Assembly: GCA_950295325.1 (NCBI GenBank)
Contig: OX485803.1
Coordinates: 3,782,001 to 3,846,000, forward strand
DNA: 64,000 nt
Reading direction: 5' to 3'
Source: Polytrichum commune
Lineage: Eukaryota > Streptophyta > Polytrichopsida > Polytrichales > Polytrichaceae
Every line of letters begins with the position of its first letter. Positions within the stretch are counted from its first letter, which is position 1. This document shows positions 20,624 through 29,507 of this stretch, piece by piece. The position numbers were made by a program, and so were the translations under genes. Under the pieces are notes generated by a model. That model was not told the DNA's origin. It worked only from the letters and a program-made list of their open reading frames with translations, and did not search any database.

Positions 20624-21328
20624 TTAGGTACACTTAGTGAGTTCTTCAAGGATTTTCCGGGGTATGTGAGGTAGTTCCATTTTCAAGTCTTGTAGGTTTG
20701 TTGGTTTACCTTTAGCAATGTTGTCATTAATACGGGAGTATGCTTGTGTTATTGTGGGTATTTGTGTGTTTGGGGTCGGGATGGTGATGTGGCGTGCGTT
20801 TAAGTTTGTGTTAGTCGGTGTGTTGTGTAGTCTTTGGAGAATTGTTAGGCATCTTGGGTCTAGGTCATTGGTCATTAGTTGGTTGCAGATGTCTGGGTTG
20901 GGACTATAGACTATTATGAATGTGTATAGTTGGTGATGGGTTGGGTATTCTGAGAGGGATGAACTATGTCGGCGTAGGTGGGGTAGGTCTTGGTTATGTG
21001 GGTGGGTATGAGTTTGAATAATGTAAGGGTCGAATAGTCCCTCAAGGTGGGCATATTGGTTTTTGAGTGTGATTGTGTTATGTATGAAGTATTGTTTTTG
21101 TCTTTGGGTGAATTCTATGGGGAGGTTGTACAAAATGGGTGGGGAGGGGCCCGGGTTGGTTTCAATGTCTCCACTAAGGGTTATGAGTGTGGTATTATTC
21201 CATATGTAATATTTTATGACTTTAGCTTTAGGGGTTTTTAGATGTGTGTGTGTGAGGTAGAGGATGTTGCTTATGTGTAAGGTAGGTTGGATGGGTGGGA
21301 TGGGGGGTGGTGGGTTTGTTTGGGGCAT
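20624..21328 (-). CDS. LINE ORF with 2A-like ribosome-skipping motif
   Basis: A 234-residue frame starts at ATG 21328 and is in the same frame as ORF2. After ~50 residues, including a hydrophobic stretch (VIKYYIWNNTTLITLSG), comes DIETNPGP (21169-21146), a perfect match to the 2A consensus D-(V/I)-E-x-N-P-G-P. Known 2A peptides make the ribosome skip the Gly-Pro bond, giving two proteins from one frame. 2A motifs are documented at the N-terminus of several APE-type LINE proteins. The remaining 173 residues are not recognised. The frame ends at TAA 20626-20624 followed by an in-frame TGA (20614-20612). It may be the N-terminal part of ORF2 or a separate ORF. The start 22 nt after the upstream ORF stop supports a real unit. 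Confidence 0.75.
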   Translation of the reverse strand: MPQTNPPPPIPPIQPTLHISNILYLTHTHLKTPKAKVIKYYIWNNTTLITLSGDIETNPGPSPPILYNLPIEFTQRQKQYFIHNTITLKNQYAHLEGLFDPYIIQTHTHPHNQDLPHLRRHSSSLSEYPTHHQLYTFIIVYSPNPDICNQLMTNDLDPRCLTILQRLHNTPTNTNLNARHITIPTPNTQIPTITQAYSRINDNIAKGKPTNLQDLKMELPHIPRKILEELTKCT

Positions 21329-21350
21329 GTGGTGGGTGGTGTGTTGTGTG

Positions 21351-21794
21351 TTATGTGTTATGTAAGTTGTTGTGGAGTGGGGAGGTGATTGAGGATTTTT
21401 GGTTAAGTTGGTATAGGAGGTGTGATTGTTGTGTGTGATGTTGTTGTTGGTTTTGATATGGTCGGGTTAGTTTAATTTGGTGTGTTAGTGGGGGGTTGTC
21501 ATAGGCTATGATTGTGGTGAGGGTGATAGTAAGAAGGATGATTATGGTTATGGTGTGGTGAGTGTTGTGTGTTGGGGGGGGATTAGGTGTGTGTTCGTAT
21601 TTGTGTTGGGGGTGGTTGTTTGTTGTCTTTGTTATTTTTGAGATGTGATTGTTGTAATTTCGTTTTGGGACACATGTATTTTGTAGAGAAGATGAGTTGT
21701 ATGGGAGAGTGGCATTTTTATTTATGAGTAAATAGAGGCTACATAGGTTGTGTATGATATGCGTCCATGCATATGCTAGTGCCTTGCTATTCAT
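21351..21794 (-). CDS. LINE small ORF, putative membrane protein
   Basis: The 147-residue frame has an ATG that overlaps the ORF1 stop in ATGAATAG (21794-21787), the arrangement expected for stop-restart translation. A hydrophobic run (ITIIILLTITLTTIIAY, ~residues 83-99) could be a membrane segment. The rest is Asn/Gln/His/Thr-rich, as expected from the G-poor strand. No family is recognised. The main evidence that it is a gene is the overlap and its tight packing between ORF1 and the 2A ORF. Composition-driven chance openness is the alternative. Confidence 0.45.
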   Translation of the reverse strand: MNSKALAYAWTHIIHNLCSLYLLINKNATLPYNSSSLQNTCVPKRNYNNHISKITKTTNNHPQHKYEHTPNPPPTHNTHHTITIIILLTITLTTIIAYDNPPLTHQIKLTRPYQNQQQHHTQQSHLLYQLNQKSSITSPLHNNLHNT

Positions 21795-22991
21795 GAAGAT
21801 GTTGGTGGTCTTTGTGGAGGCTTGGTGAGGGGCTCCGGTAGTACGCGCCTGAGAATCCCGGTGGTACTAGGTGTGTGTTGGGCTCTCCCACATGAGCGTT
21901 AACCATGGATGAGCTTGGTGCGTGGGGGGGCTCCGGTGTGGTGGCGGCGAGCGTTTGCATGATGTTGTGTATGCGATTGTTGGATTGTTGAAATTCCATC
22001 GCCATGGCACTCATGATGTTGTGGATGTTTGTGGCGTGGGTCTTGAGCGTGTCCGTGGAGGCTTCGATTCTCTTGTCCGTGTTGAGGTTGATATTGTTGG
22101 TGAGCGATGTGAGTTTGTCGTCAACCGTTTCGACCAACTCCTTAATGGTTTTGGTGAAGAATTTCTCCGATACAAGGGGCGAGGAGGCGGCGGTGTTGTT
22201 CATGGCTTGAATTTTTTGTGCAATGACTTCACGGACGGGGGTGTGTGCTTGTCGTATGGCCATTTGGTTAGGCTCGGTCCCGTCGATGCTCCTTTTGTGG
22301 GGGATGAAGTCCACGCGCCTCCCTAGGATGTAGGTGGACTTGCGTAGCCACTCCGTGTAGACCGCCGCATTGAGACATTGAATGTGGCACCACCCGGCTT
22401 GGCGGTCGTCTTCTTGATTAGATTTGTGCCCGTAGGTGATGTCGGTAATGTTCTCCTCTCTAAAGAGCCGCTTCAATGCCTTGGTGATGGTGGATTGTGA
22501 CTCACGTTGGGGTAAATTGTTAGCTACAAGAGTGGTGCTAATTCTAAGCTCCGATAGATTGCCTATATCCTTGTCCTTAGTGATGCTCACCTTTAGTTTT
22601 TCGGAGTGGTAGGTTAGGCCATTGGTGATGATGTCCTCCCGAGCCTCTTCGGTAGTGAGGGTGAGGAAGGCGAAGTCTTTCTCCACATCCGCTTTAGTGA
22701 GCGATAAAATTTCTACCTCACGGCCTTCGTAGTAGGATTCGCTCATGAGGGTGCGGAGGATATCTATGGCCGTGCTTCCTCGGAGGGTTGCACCTTTGAG
22801 GTGGAGCCGCATGTTCTTGGCCTTTGTGATGAGTTCGAAGCCCTTCTCCACCTTGCCAATGACTCGTTCACCGTCTCCCATTGTCATGACGAAGGCGCGT
22901 TCTCCTCGGAGAAGAGCTAGTCCGTCTAGCTTTGGGTTTTGTAGGTGGAGTTTGATGAACCCCGCCCAATTCCGAGTGACCGTATTTATGC
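21787..22991 (-). CDS. LINE ORF1, 3' exon (RRM-like, coiled-coil)
   Basis: The frame is open from the proposed acceptor (AG at 22993-22992) to TAG 21789-21787; an internal ATG lies at 22887. It begins GINTVTRNWAGFIKLHL, continues through RAFVMTMGDGERVIGKVEKG and KNMRLHLKGATL, then a block FAFLTLTTEEAREDIITNG and a second RRM-like block STTLVANNLPQRES ... EDDRQAGWCHIQCLNA ... LGRRVDFIPHKRSIDG. A helical, coiled-coil-prone stretch (FFTKTIKELVETVDDKL ... NNRIHNIM) and a Pro/Ser-rich tail follow. This layout (RRM-like folds plus coiled coil) is typical of LINE ORF1 RNA-binding chaperones. Base composition is far more even than in ORF2. It is probably joined to the 5' exon at 24793. Confidence 0.75.
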
Positions 22992-24792
22992 CTATATCAA
23001 TTGGGTTAGAGTATGTGTTACTGTGAGGCCAAATCCACCACCCTTAAGCGTCCTAGTCCGGGTGATGGCTTTGCGAGTCACATGTATCTCTTACAACTTG
23101 AACCATGTGCAAAGTAATTTTTATGTCCAAAAGAACACATATTGTTTCCACTCATTGTACTTTATTAATGTTAGCCTCTTGGCTTGTGGTAGAGTTGGCT
23201 TTCTCAAGCGTCCAACCCGTGGCTTTAGCCACACATGCCCTTAAGGACATTCCCCTCGCTCGTTTAATCTTCACTTCCTTTTTGTTGCCATTGCAAGAAT
23301 CTTCCACATTCTCCATTAATAATGCAAGTGAGTTATTTTGACCAAGAGGTGCAAGTGTTGAAAAACACTTTTCTCAATGGTTAAACACACTCATACAAAC
23401 CCACACGTGGCACCAACTAGCCTAAATGAATATAACTTCTTAGCTACCACTAAAGATGGCCTAATGTGATCTAGTTTTTTATGTGCTAATACTTACTACT
23501 TGAGCTAGCCTTGCTAACCCCTAGATAGTCTAAATGAATTGTTGCTAGGCAACCCAGCTGCCTTCTGATTCCAGTCCCGGGTGTGGTCTAACCTCCAAGC
23601 CCAACTGCCTTTGATTCCAGTCCCGGGTGGTCTAACCTCCAAGCCCAGCTGCCTTCTGATTACGGTCGCGGTGTGGCCTAACTTACCAAGCCCAGCTGCC
23701 TTCTGATTACAGTCGCGGTGTGGCCTAACTTACCAAGCCCAGCTGCCTTCTGATTACAGTCGCGGTGTGGCCTAACTTACCAAGCCCAGCTGCCTTCTGA
23801 TTACAGTCGCGGTGTGGCCTAACTTACCGAGCCCAACTGCCTTCTGATTACAGTCGCGGTGTGGCCTAACTTACCGAGCCCAGCTGCCTTCTGTTCCAGT
23901 CCCGGGTGGTCTAACTTACCAAGCCCAGCTGCCTTTGATTCCAGTCGCGGTGTGGCCTAACTTACCGAGCCCAGCTGCCTTCTGTTCCAGTCCCGGGTGG
24001 TCTAACCTCCAAGCCTAGTTGCCTTCTGATTTCAGTATATGAAGTTATAATACCCGAATGGGTATCCCAACCACTAGTTGCACCCTAATCCAAACTCTCT
24101 CCTTCCCTAATCACATGTTTTCTAAGTTTTTCTTCTTCTTTCTTTTTCCTTGCTCCTAAATAATAAACTAATCTAACACACTAATTCCACTAACTACTAA
24201 CTAATCAACACGTGCAACTTTAAACTCTAAGAGCTCCCTCAATTGGGTGGCATTGAGAGAGAGAGCTTAACTAATTAACTTCACTAAGAACTAATGTCTC
24301 ACACACGTGGCTCAAGCTCTTTAAGAGCTTGCTCTCTTGAGAGCGCTTGATGGAGAGAGAGGAAAATGAGAGAGAAACCACCTTAAGTAGCAAAGAGGGA
24401 GAGAGGGAGAGAGGGAGAGAGAGGTGAGGATAGGGTGAGAGGATTAGCACCTCCAATCACAATCCCTTAACCTTCACCTTCAAAGTAGGGACTAATCCCC
24501 TTCCACCAAGCTTCCTTCTTCCTAAACTACCAAGGTGGATCCAAAAGTGGGCATTTAACCCGCGGAGCTCACCTTGCTTCACCTTACCCCCTACTCACAA
24601 TATCAAGGCATACTCTTATTGAATTCAACCTTGAAATAATCACACAACACATTCTAAAGCCTAAACTTAAATCCAAACCACACTTCACTCTTTTTATGTT
24701 TTGTGAATAATCATAACACATCAAAGTCAAACTAAAATTGGTTTCGAAGAGTTAATCACCACATGTGGGCACCATTTTGGGCTCACAGTTAC
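22992..24792 (-). other. Candidate spliceosomal intron within LINE ORF1 (1801 nt)
   Basis: The donor is CCTAG|GTAACT (first intron base 24792). The acceptor is TTGATATAG|GC (last intron base 22992), with a consensus plant branch site CTCTAAC about 20 nt before it. Both sides are phase 1, and joining them gives codon GGC (Gly) and an uninterrupted frame. The upstream frame otherwise hits a stop at 24752, and the downstream frame hits a stop just above the acceptor (about 23046). The joined sequence bridges one RRM-like fold, with helix RREVKTACLERL before the junction and strand NWAGFIKLHL after. The intron is A+T-richer than the exons and contains the 47-bp tandem array. Confidence 0.7.
23553..24035 (-). 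repeat. 47-bp tandem array inside the LINE intron
   Basis: Ten full units of 44-47 bp and one partial unit, with starts at 23553, 23600, 23644, 23691, 23738, 23785, 23832, 23879, 23924, 23970 and 24014. Two variants alternate: one with CCAGTCCCGGGTGGTCTAAC, one with ACAGTCGCGGTGTGGCCTAA. On the sense (minus) strand seven units carry GGTAAGTTAG, a strong 5' splice-site match. Units are directly abutting with no spacers. Confidence 0.92.
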
Positions 24793-25612
24793 CTAGGAGT
24801 ATGTTCATGAGGCGTAGCCTCTCCAAGCATGCGGTTTTGACTTCCCTTCGGTTGAGCGATTTGAAGTTCCTGTCAAATCTTATAGTAACATGGAATCCTT
24901 CGGTGAGGCCCGTGTCTTGAGAGGTTCTCTCGTACTTTGGAATTTGCGTAAAATGAAGATGTTGTCCGGGTACCGCATCCGGGCGTTCAGATGGGTAAAG
25001 GACTTGCTTGGTTCGCGGGAAGGCACGCCGAATTGTTTTGAATTCGTGAATTTCGGAGGCGGGTGTACCAATGGCTTGGAATTCCTCATTCGTTCGCTTC
25101 TCCGATAGCTCTTTCTTGCCTCGTTGTATTGAGAGGGCTTCGTGCATGTGGAATCCTAGCCACATTTGTCCGATCATGTCAATGCCTAGTGTGGCTCCTC
25201 GTTTTGATCTTGTGCTCGATGTTGGTGGTGTGGCCTTACTTGGGAGTGGAGGTGTAGATGTCGCCGTATAGTCGTCGGCCTTTCTCCTTTTGGTGTTTTG
25301 GCTCTCCGAGGCATCGACAATCCGTGGGTTACGGTATTGTAGTGTTGGTGGTGTGCTATCGGCAATGCGGATAGACCTTTGTGGTGTTTCGTGTGTGGCT
25401 TGGATGGAGTGTCTCTCCGATGAAATTTGTAGAGAGCTCCCTCCTCTCTCCGGTGACACGTCCTCGAGTTGGGCGTCCATGTCCAAATCCTCCGCGGCGT
25501 CTATGTCATGTGAATGGGGCGGCTGAGAGGACTTGAGTTGTGGGGGCGGCTGGGCTTGGATTTGATGTCGGAAGGTCATGTAGTGGCCTTCCATCTCATC
25601 CGACGGCTGCAT
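24793..25612 (-). CDS. LINE ORF1, 5' exon
   Basis: From ATG 25612 (HSMQPSDEMEG context) the frame runs to the proposed donor at 24793. It contains an acidic stretch (DAAEDLDMDAQLEDVSPE), a basic nuclear-localisation-like TKRRK, a helical region (MIGQMWLGFHMHEAL ... KKELSEKRTNEEFQA) and, at the end, FHVTIRFDRNF followed by NRREVKTACLERLRLM, which looks like strand 1 and helix 1 of an RRM-like fold completed by the 3' exon. With the splice, ORF1 would be 674 residues. The start is uncertain: the frame stays open upstream to 26911. Without splicing the frame ends at TAA 24754-24752, 14 codons after the donor. Confidence 0.65.
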
Positions 25613-26911
25613 GCTGTGAAATGAAGCGGTATCGTGGGAGCCGGCCTTCAAAGCCTGAGCGATTCCCTGCAATTCGCAGTTAATTGTTTCGGTGAATTGG
25701 CGGGTCCAGGGGCTTCGGTGTTGGAATTTCGTGTGCTGTGCAGTTCGGGGTCTGTGCTGGGGGTGTGTGTTTGCTGGTTGTTGCTGAATTGTCTTGGGGT
25801 GGGTCGGGGGGGGGGGGCTTCTGTGCTCGTTGGTGTTGGTTTTTCCTTGCTGTGTGCTGCTGTTGAGTCTGTATGGGATCCACCAGTGAGTATGTATGCA
25901 AGAATTTGTGGGCCTGTTGTGGGATGAGGGTGTAGGAATGAGTTTGGGACTTACCTTGTTTTTGCGGCTGGGGCTGTTGGCTGCGATGGCAGCGAGTGTT
26001 GGGTAATGTTGCTTGCGATGGTGTGCTGCAGTGTGGTGTCTGATTCGGCAATTGCTGGTGCGGCTAACCAGGGTGTTTGTATGCGCAGTGTGGTGGCGGT
26101 GGGTGAGCGTCTGGCTGGGCAGTTCTTGGGTGGGCGCTCCCGGTTGGTGTGGTGGATGACGGCTGCGATTGGTTGGTGGGCAATTCGGTGGAGGGTTGGT
26201 GGTGGTGAGAGTGATCAGCTGGCAGCTTGGAGGAGGGCTTGTGCTGGTGCGGATGTGAACAGTCGGCTGGTATTTTGGAGGCGGGTTTGTGCTGATGTGG
26301 GTGCGAGCGGTCGGCTGGTGGTTCGGAGGAGGACTTGTGCTGGTGCAGTGGTCGGTGCGGGGCTGCTCCAATCGCTGTAGTGCGTCTGATGTTGGAGCGT
26401 GAAATGTGAGATGGTCTTGTGCTAGAAGTTGAGAGCTGGTGGTGTGGGGTGAGAGTGCTGGAATCGTCTCTGTGGTGGAGTGCTGAGGGGAGTAGATAGA
26501 GAGTGTGGTGAGAGATGGGAGTATGGAGTGGCAGTCAGGTGCTGCTATGGTGGTGTGACTTGGAAGGTGGTGGGGGGAGGAGGGGGCTGCGAGTGGGAGT
26601 ATAAGGAAAGTGTCCTGCTGTGTGCTAAGTGTGTGTAGTGAGGAGATGGTGTTTTGGGAGGTGTGATTGAGTGTCTTAAGTAGGGCGTTGTGGGTGTAAT
26701 TTTGGTTGTGTGGGTGTGTGCATGCAGCGACTTCTGTCAGTTGTCCTCGGTGTATCCATGTGTGTCGCGCACCTCTCCATGAGGAGTGCCCAAACCACCA
26801 TGGGCACAAGGGGGACCCCGGAGTGACACCCGGGACTTGTGGCGCCATTGGTGAGAGGGCCCAAGTGATCCTAGTGTGGATGAGGGCCCGGGCGTTGGGA
26901 ACGCCTCCCAC
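25613..26911 (-). other. Open Pro/Thr/His-rich extension upstream of ORF1
   Basis: The ORF1 frame remains open for another ~430 codons, reading Pro-, Thr-, His- and Ser-rich low-complexity peptide. The sense strand here is very poor in G, which removes TAG and TGA stops by composition alone, so openness is weak evidence of coding. A second intron-like unit with matching phase 0 is present: donor AACAAG|GTAAGT (intron from 25954) and acceptor GAATTGCAG|GG (to 25667), 288 nt. I consider this region more likely 5' leader than protein. Confidence 0.35.
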
Positions 26912-27521
26912 CCACGGAGACTAGGAGGCACAAGGGTAAGGCCATGAGCTATGCGTAGCTCATGGCGTGATGTTTCTAGAATGCTCAAGAACACCTCAAT
27001 CGGAGTTATGGCCATTTGAGTGGGGCGCTGTCCCGGGACAGCGCCCTGGTACAGCAGTGCCTGGGAGGGATTCCCGGGACTGCCAAGGTTCAAACAGGCA
27101 TAACTTCCTCAAGACTTGCTTGAATGGAGCAAGTGAGGAGTCCATCGGCATCTACGTGAAGCGTAGATGAGGATGGAGTGGTTGGTTGTTATGATCAGAC
27201 ATCATACAAGGAAGTTATGATGGTCTGAAGCTGCTGGGGGGTTCTAGGCCCAGCAGCTAAAGGAAAATGTCCACTTGGCCCCAACTCTTGGTAGAGAGAC
27301 AAGAGGTTGGTTGACGGTGGGGTAGGGGCCCCGCGTGAAGTCCTAGAGGCTTATATGGGTGAGGTGGTGTGGCCTCACCCACCCGAGGCCGAACGGCAAG
27401 GCCTCCATGGGCTTTGGCCTATTGTGAGGCCATAGTTGCCTAGTATGCTTCGGGTTGTTGTAGTGTTGCTCCGGCAACGCGATGATCAACATAGGATTGG
27501 ACTTCCATGGATGGAAGTCCA
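26891..27521 (-). promoter_or_regulatory. Hairpin-rich module in the LINE 5' region
   Basis: Perfect or near-perfect inverted repeats follow one another. 26891-26905 (GGCGTT/AACGCC). 26941-26966 (11-bp arms GCCATGAGCTA, loop TGCG). 27023-27046 (24-bp palindrome with half-site GGGCGCTGTCCC). 27149-27169 (CATCTACG arms). 27229-27258 (10-bp arms AGCTGCTGGG). 27357-27380 (GGGTGAGG arms). 27498-27521 (11-bp arms TGGACTTCCAT). G is not depleted here, unlike the flanks. The module could be a structured leader (IRES or packaging-like) or an embedded foreign element. No known ribozyme core was recognised. Confidence 0.55.
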
Positions 27522-27648
27522 CATTGGGGAAATGGGTTACCGATTAAGGGGTGAGTCCCGAAAGCAAAGTAGGAGGGTTGGTTCCCTCCTATGAACTATT
27601 GGTCCGGGGTAAGAGGAGCTATCCATTAGCATGGCGGAATGCGAAGGG

Positions 27649-28461
27649 TTAGCGCTCGTAACCTTTGATAGAAACGAAAATTGGCAAGATTGTTAAGGGA
27701 CCTAGCAAGGGTTGCGACAATGTGGGCGGTTGGGTTTTTTGGGGGTGTTTTGGGAGGAGTGTGTGCTTAGTATGGGTGTGTGTGAGCTGGGGGGTTGGTT
27801 TTTGGGTAGGTTCAGGTTGGCTTTTGATGGTTGGGTGTGATCGGGTGTTTTTGTGGGAGGGTAGCCAAGTGGGGATCGGCGTTCCTTGTTTTGCTTTTGG
27901 CGTTCTCATCTTGGCTGGTGTGGGGTGTCTGTATGTTTTCTTGGTGTGTCTTGTTATTTTTGTGTTGTGGTTGTCAGTGTAGGGTGCAGGTGTCTGTTGG
28001 AGTTTCGAGGGTGTGTGGGTGTGGTGAAGGTTAGGTGAAATTGTGAGTGGCCTGTGGTGTTGTTTGGGAGGGGCTTTAGTCGCCGTGTTGGGGTTCGCCG
28101 CAGGCTTCTGGCATTCATTTCGATCCAGCGCGTGGAGCAAGTAAGGTGTTGGGGGTGATTTGTGTGTTTGTGTGCGTTTGTGTCGGGGGTTTGGTTGTGT
28201 TGGTGGGTGATGTGTGTCTGTGGAGGGTTGGGGGAATTGTATGGGGGCGTATCTGTGGTCGGGTGCACCGTATGTAATTGCTGTGTGAGAGGGGATTTTT
28301 TGTGAGGTGTTTGTTATGTGGAGCTTGCTCTGGACGGGTGGAGGCGTGTTTACCTCGACGGGAGGCTTGGGAGCGGCCTTTGGTGTGGCTATGGCGCCGG
28401 TTGTGTGGAGGTATGTATGCAGGTATGGGTGCTGGGTGGTTGAAAGTTGCTGGGTTATCAT
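27649..28461 (-). other. Open G-poor stretch in LINE 5' region
   Basis: About 270 codons are open, rich in Pro, Thr, His, Lys and Gln with no domain. The sense strand almost lacks G, so long open frames are expected by chance. I do not call a protein. Confidence 0.3.
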
Positions 28462-28503
28462 TTCGCTTTGTGTGTATCTTGGTTTTGCGGCATTGTGTGG
28501 AGT

Positions 28504-29295
28504 TCAGCGTTTGTGTGGAGTTCGGCGTTTGCGTGGAGTTCGGCGTTCGTGTGGGTGTGTATTATCTGTCTGTATGGTATTTGTGTGGGTGTAATGCAAT
28601 GCGGCGTTGGTGGGAGAACAGAAGTCTGCTGAGTTAGGGTTTAGAGGTGTATGGTACCTCGTATTATGCTGGGGGGCGACAACTAACGTGGTGCCGGTTG
28701 AGGTGTGATGATCGGTGTTGGCTGGGCCTGTGATGGAGCGTTGGGATCTGGGTGTCGCCGTGGTGCTGGAGCGGGGGTTGCGTCGGTTGCGGTGGCTTCG
28801 AGTCCTCCTGTGGCGGCTTTCTTCTGTCATGCGGTGTTGTGGGCGGTCCTCGTGGTGTCGCCATCGGGAGTTGTGGGCGTTCGCTTGGAGCTTCCTCGGG
28901 TGTGCAGAAAGTAGATCTAGATCTGAGGGGAGTGAGGGTGAGCTAGTTAGGTTATGTCGGAGGTGATGGGTGGGTTTATTGGGTGGACAGACTTGTACAT
29001 TTGTTGTGTTGAGGATGCCGAAGCCAAGTGTGTATAACACTACTGTGATTAAGAATGGAAGCCGGCAATTTTGAGTATTCCGCTGTCTGTGTCTCCTTCT
29101 GTTGTGTGTGCTTGGTGTTGCGTTGGCTGCACTTGATGTTCGGCTACTCCCGATCTTAGGTGTGTTTGGAGATCTGCTTCTCCCGCTTCCTGCCTTTGAT
29201 TTCTTGATGTGTGCGCCTGAGAGGTGAGCGATGTAGTGAGTTGCTGTCGGCGTTGTGGTTCCGGTCCGAGGTTGCCTGGTTGCGGCCATCGCCAC
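28504..29295 (-). other. Open stretch near the LINE 5' end
   Basis: About 263 codons from an ATG ~85 nt inside the 5' boundary. The peptide is Arg/Ser/Thr/His-rich with one hydrophobic run (LPFLITVVLYTLGFGIL). At 28500-28550 the + strand carries tandem GTGTGGAGTTCGGCGTTTGC-like units. No family is recognised. It could be a leader peptide or untranslated leader. Confidence 0.3.
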
Positions 29296-29380
29296 GATCC
29301 TCTCCTCCTTGTCCGCATATGTTTCATCATAGGTTTGCTAATGCAACATGAGTAGTTTTGTTGTGTAGACTTAACTGATC

Positions 29381-29392
29381 TCCAGGATGACA
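29381..29392. repeat. LINE target-site duplication, 5' side
   Basis: TCCAGGATGACA, identical to 14091-14102, marks the right (5') end of the minus-strand LINE. Beyond it the sequence returns to ordinary A+T-rich flank. Confidence 0.85.
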
Positions 29393-29507
29393 CACTCTTG
29401 ACTTCCCTTATTGTTATGACACATGTTTAAAGCATAATTTGCAATCATTTGACACTGTCTTTGGTGTCAAAGTCCACCAGGTTTCCTACTTAGTGCGACC
29501 TAATTTA

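Larger units (their letters stand above)
14103..29380 (-). mobile_element. Giant Dualen/RandI-type LINE, ~15.3 kb, inactive
   Basis: A single insertion is bounded by a 12-bp TSD. The sense strand (minus) encodes, in order, ORF1 with an intron, a membrane ORF, a 2A-bearing ORF, then APE endonuclease, reverse transcriptase, RNase H, CCHC finger and restriction-like endonuclease. An APE domain at the N end combined with a CCHC plus PD-(D/E)xK domain at the C end of one reverse transcriptase polyprotein is known for the Dualen/RandI clade. The length is about twice that of common LINEs (typically 4-8 kb). The sense strand is poor in G, so its complement is G/T-rich. ORF2 is broken by three stops and two compensating frameshifts, so this copy is not autonomous. 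Confidence 0.85.

Noticed and set aside
23553-24035. Regularly spaced repeats resembling a CRISPR array
   Set aside because: The 44-47-bp units abut directly without unique spacers, and the context is a eukaryotic retrotransposon intron. It is a minisatellite.
25917-25954. Mini-intron from the GTAAGT donor to the nearby CCACAACAG acceptor
   Set aside because: At ~38 nt it is shorter than plausible plant introns and the phases do not match. The acceptor at 25667 is a better partner.
27649-29295. Two long minus-strand frames as additional LINE proteins
   Set aside because: The strand is nearly free of G, so stops are rare by composition. The peptides are low-complexity and start choice is arbitrary. 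They are listed only as open stretches.
29300-29380. HDV-like or hammerhead ribozyme at the LINE 5' end
   Set aside because: Some LINEs carry one, but I could not fit the conserved core in the first ~100 nt of the sense strand. A structure search would settle it.
14103-29380. LTR retrotransposon or virus-derived element
   Set aside because: There are no long terminal repeats, integrase or protease. The APE domain and target-primed layout are those of a non-LTR element.
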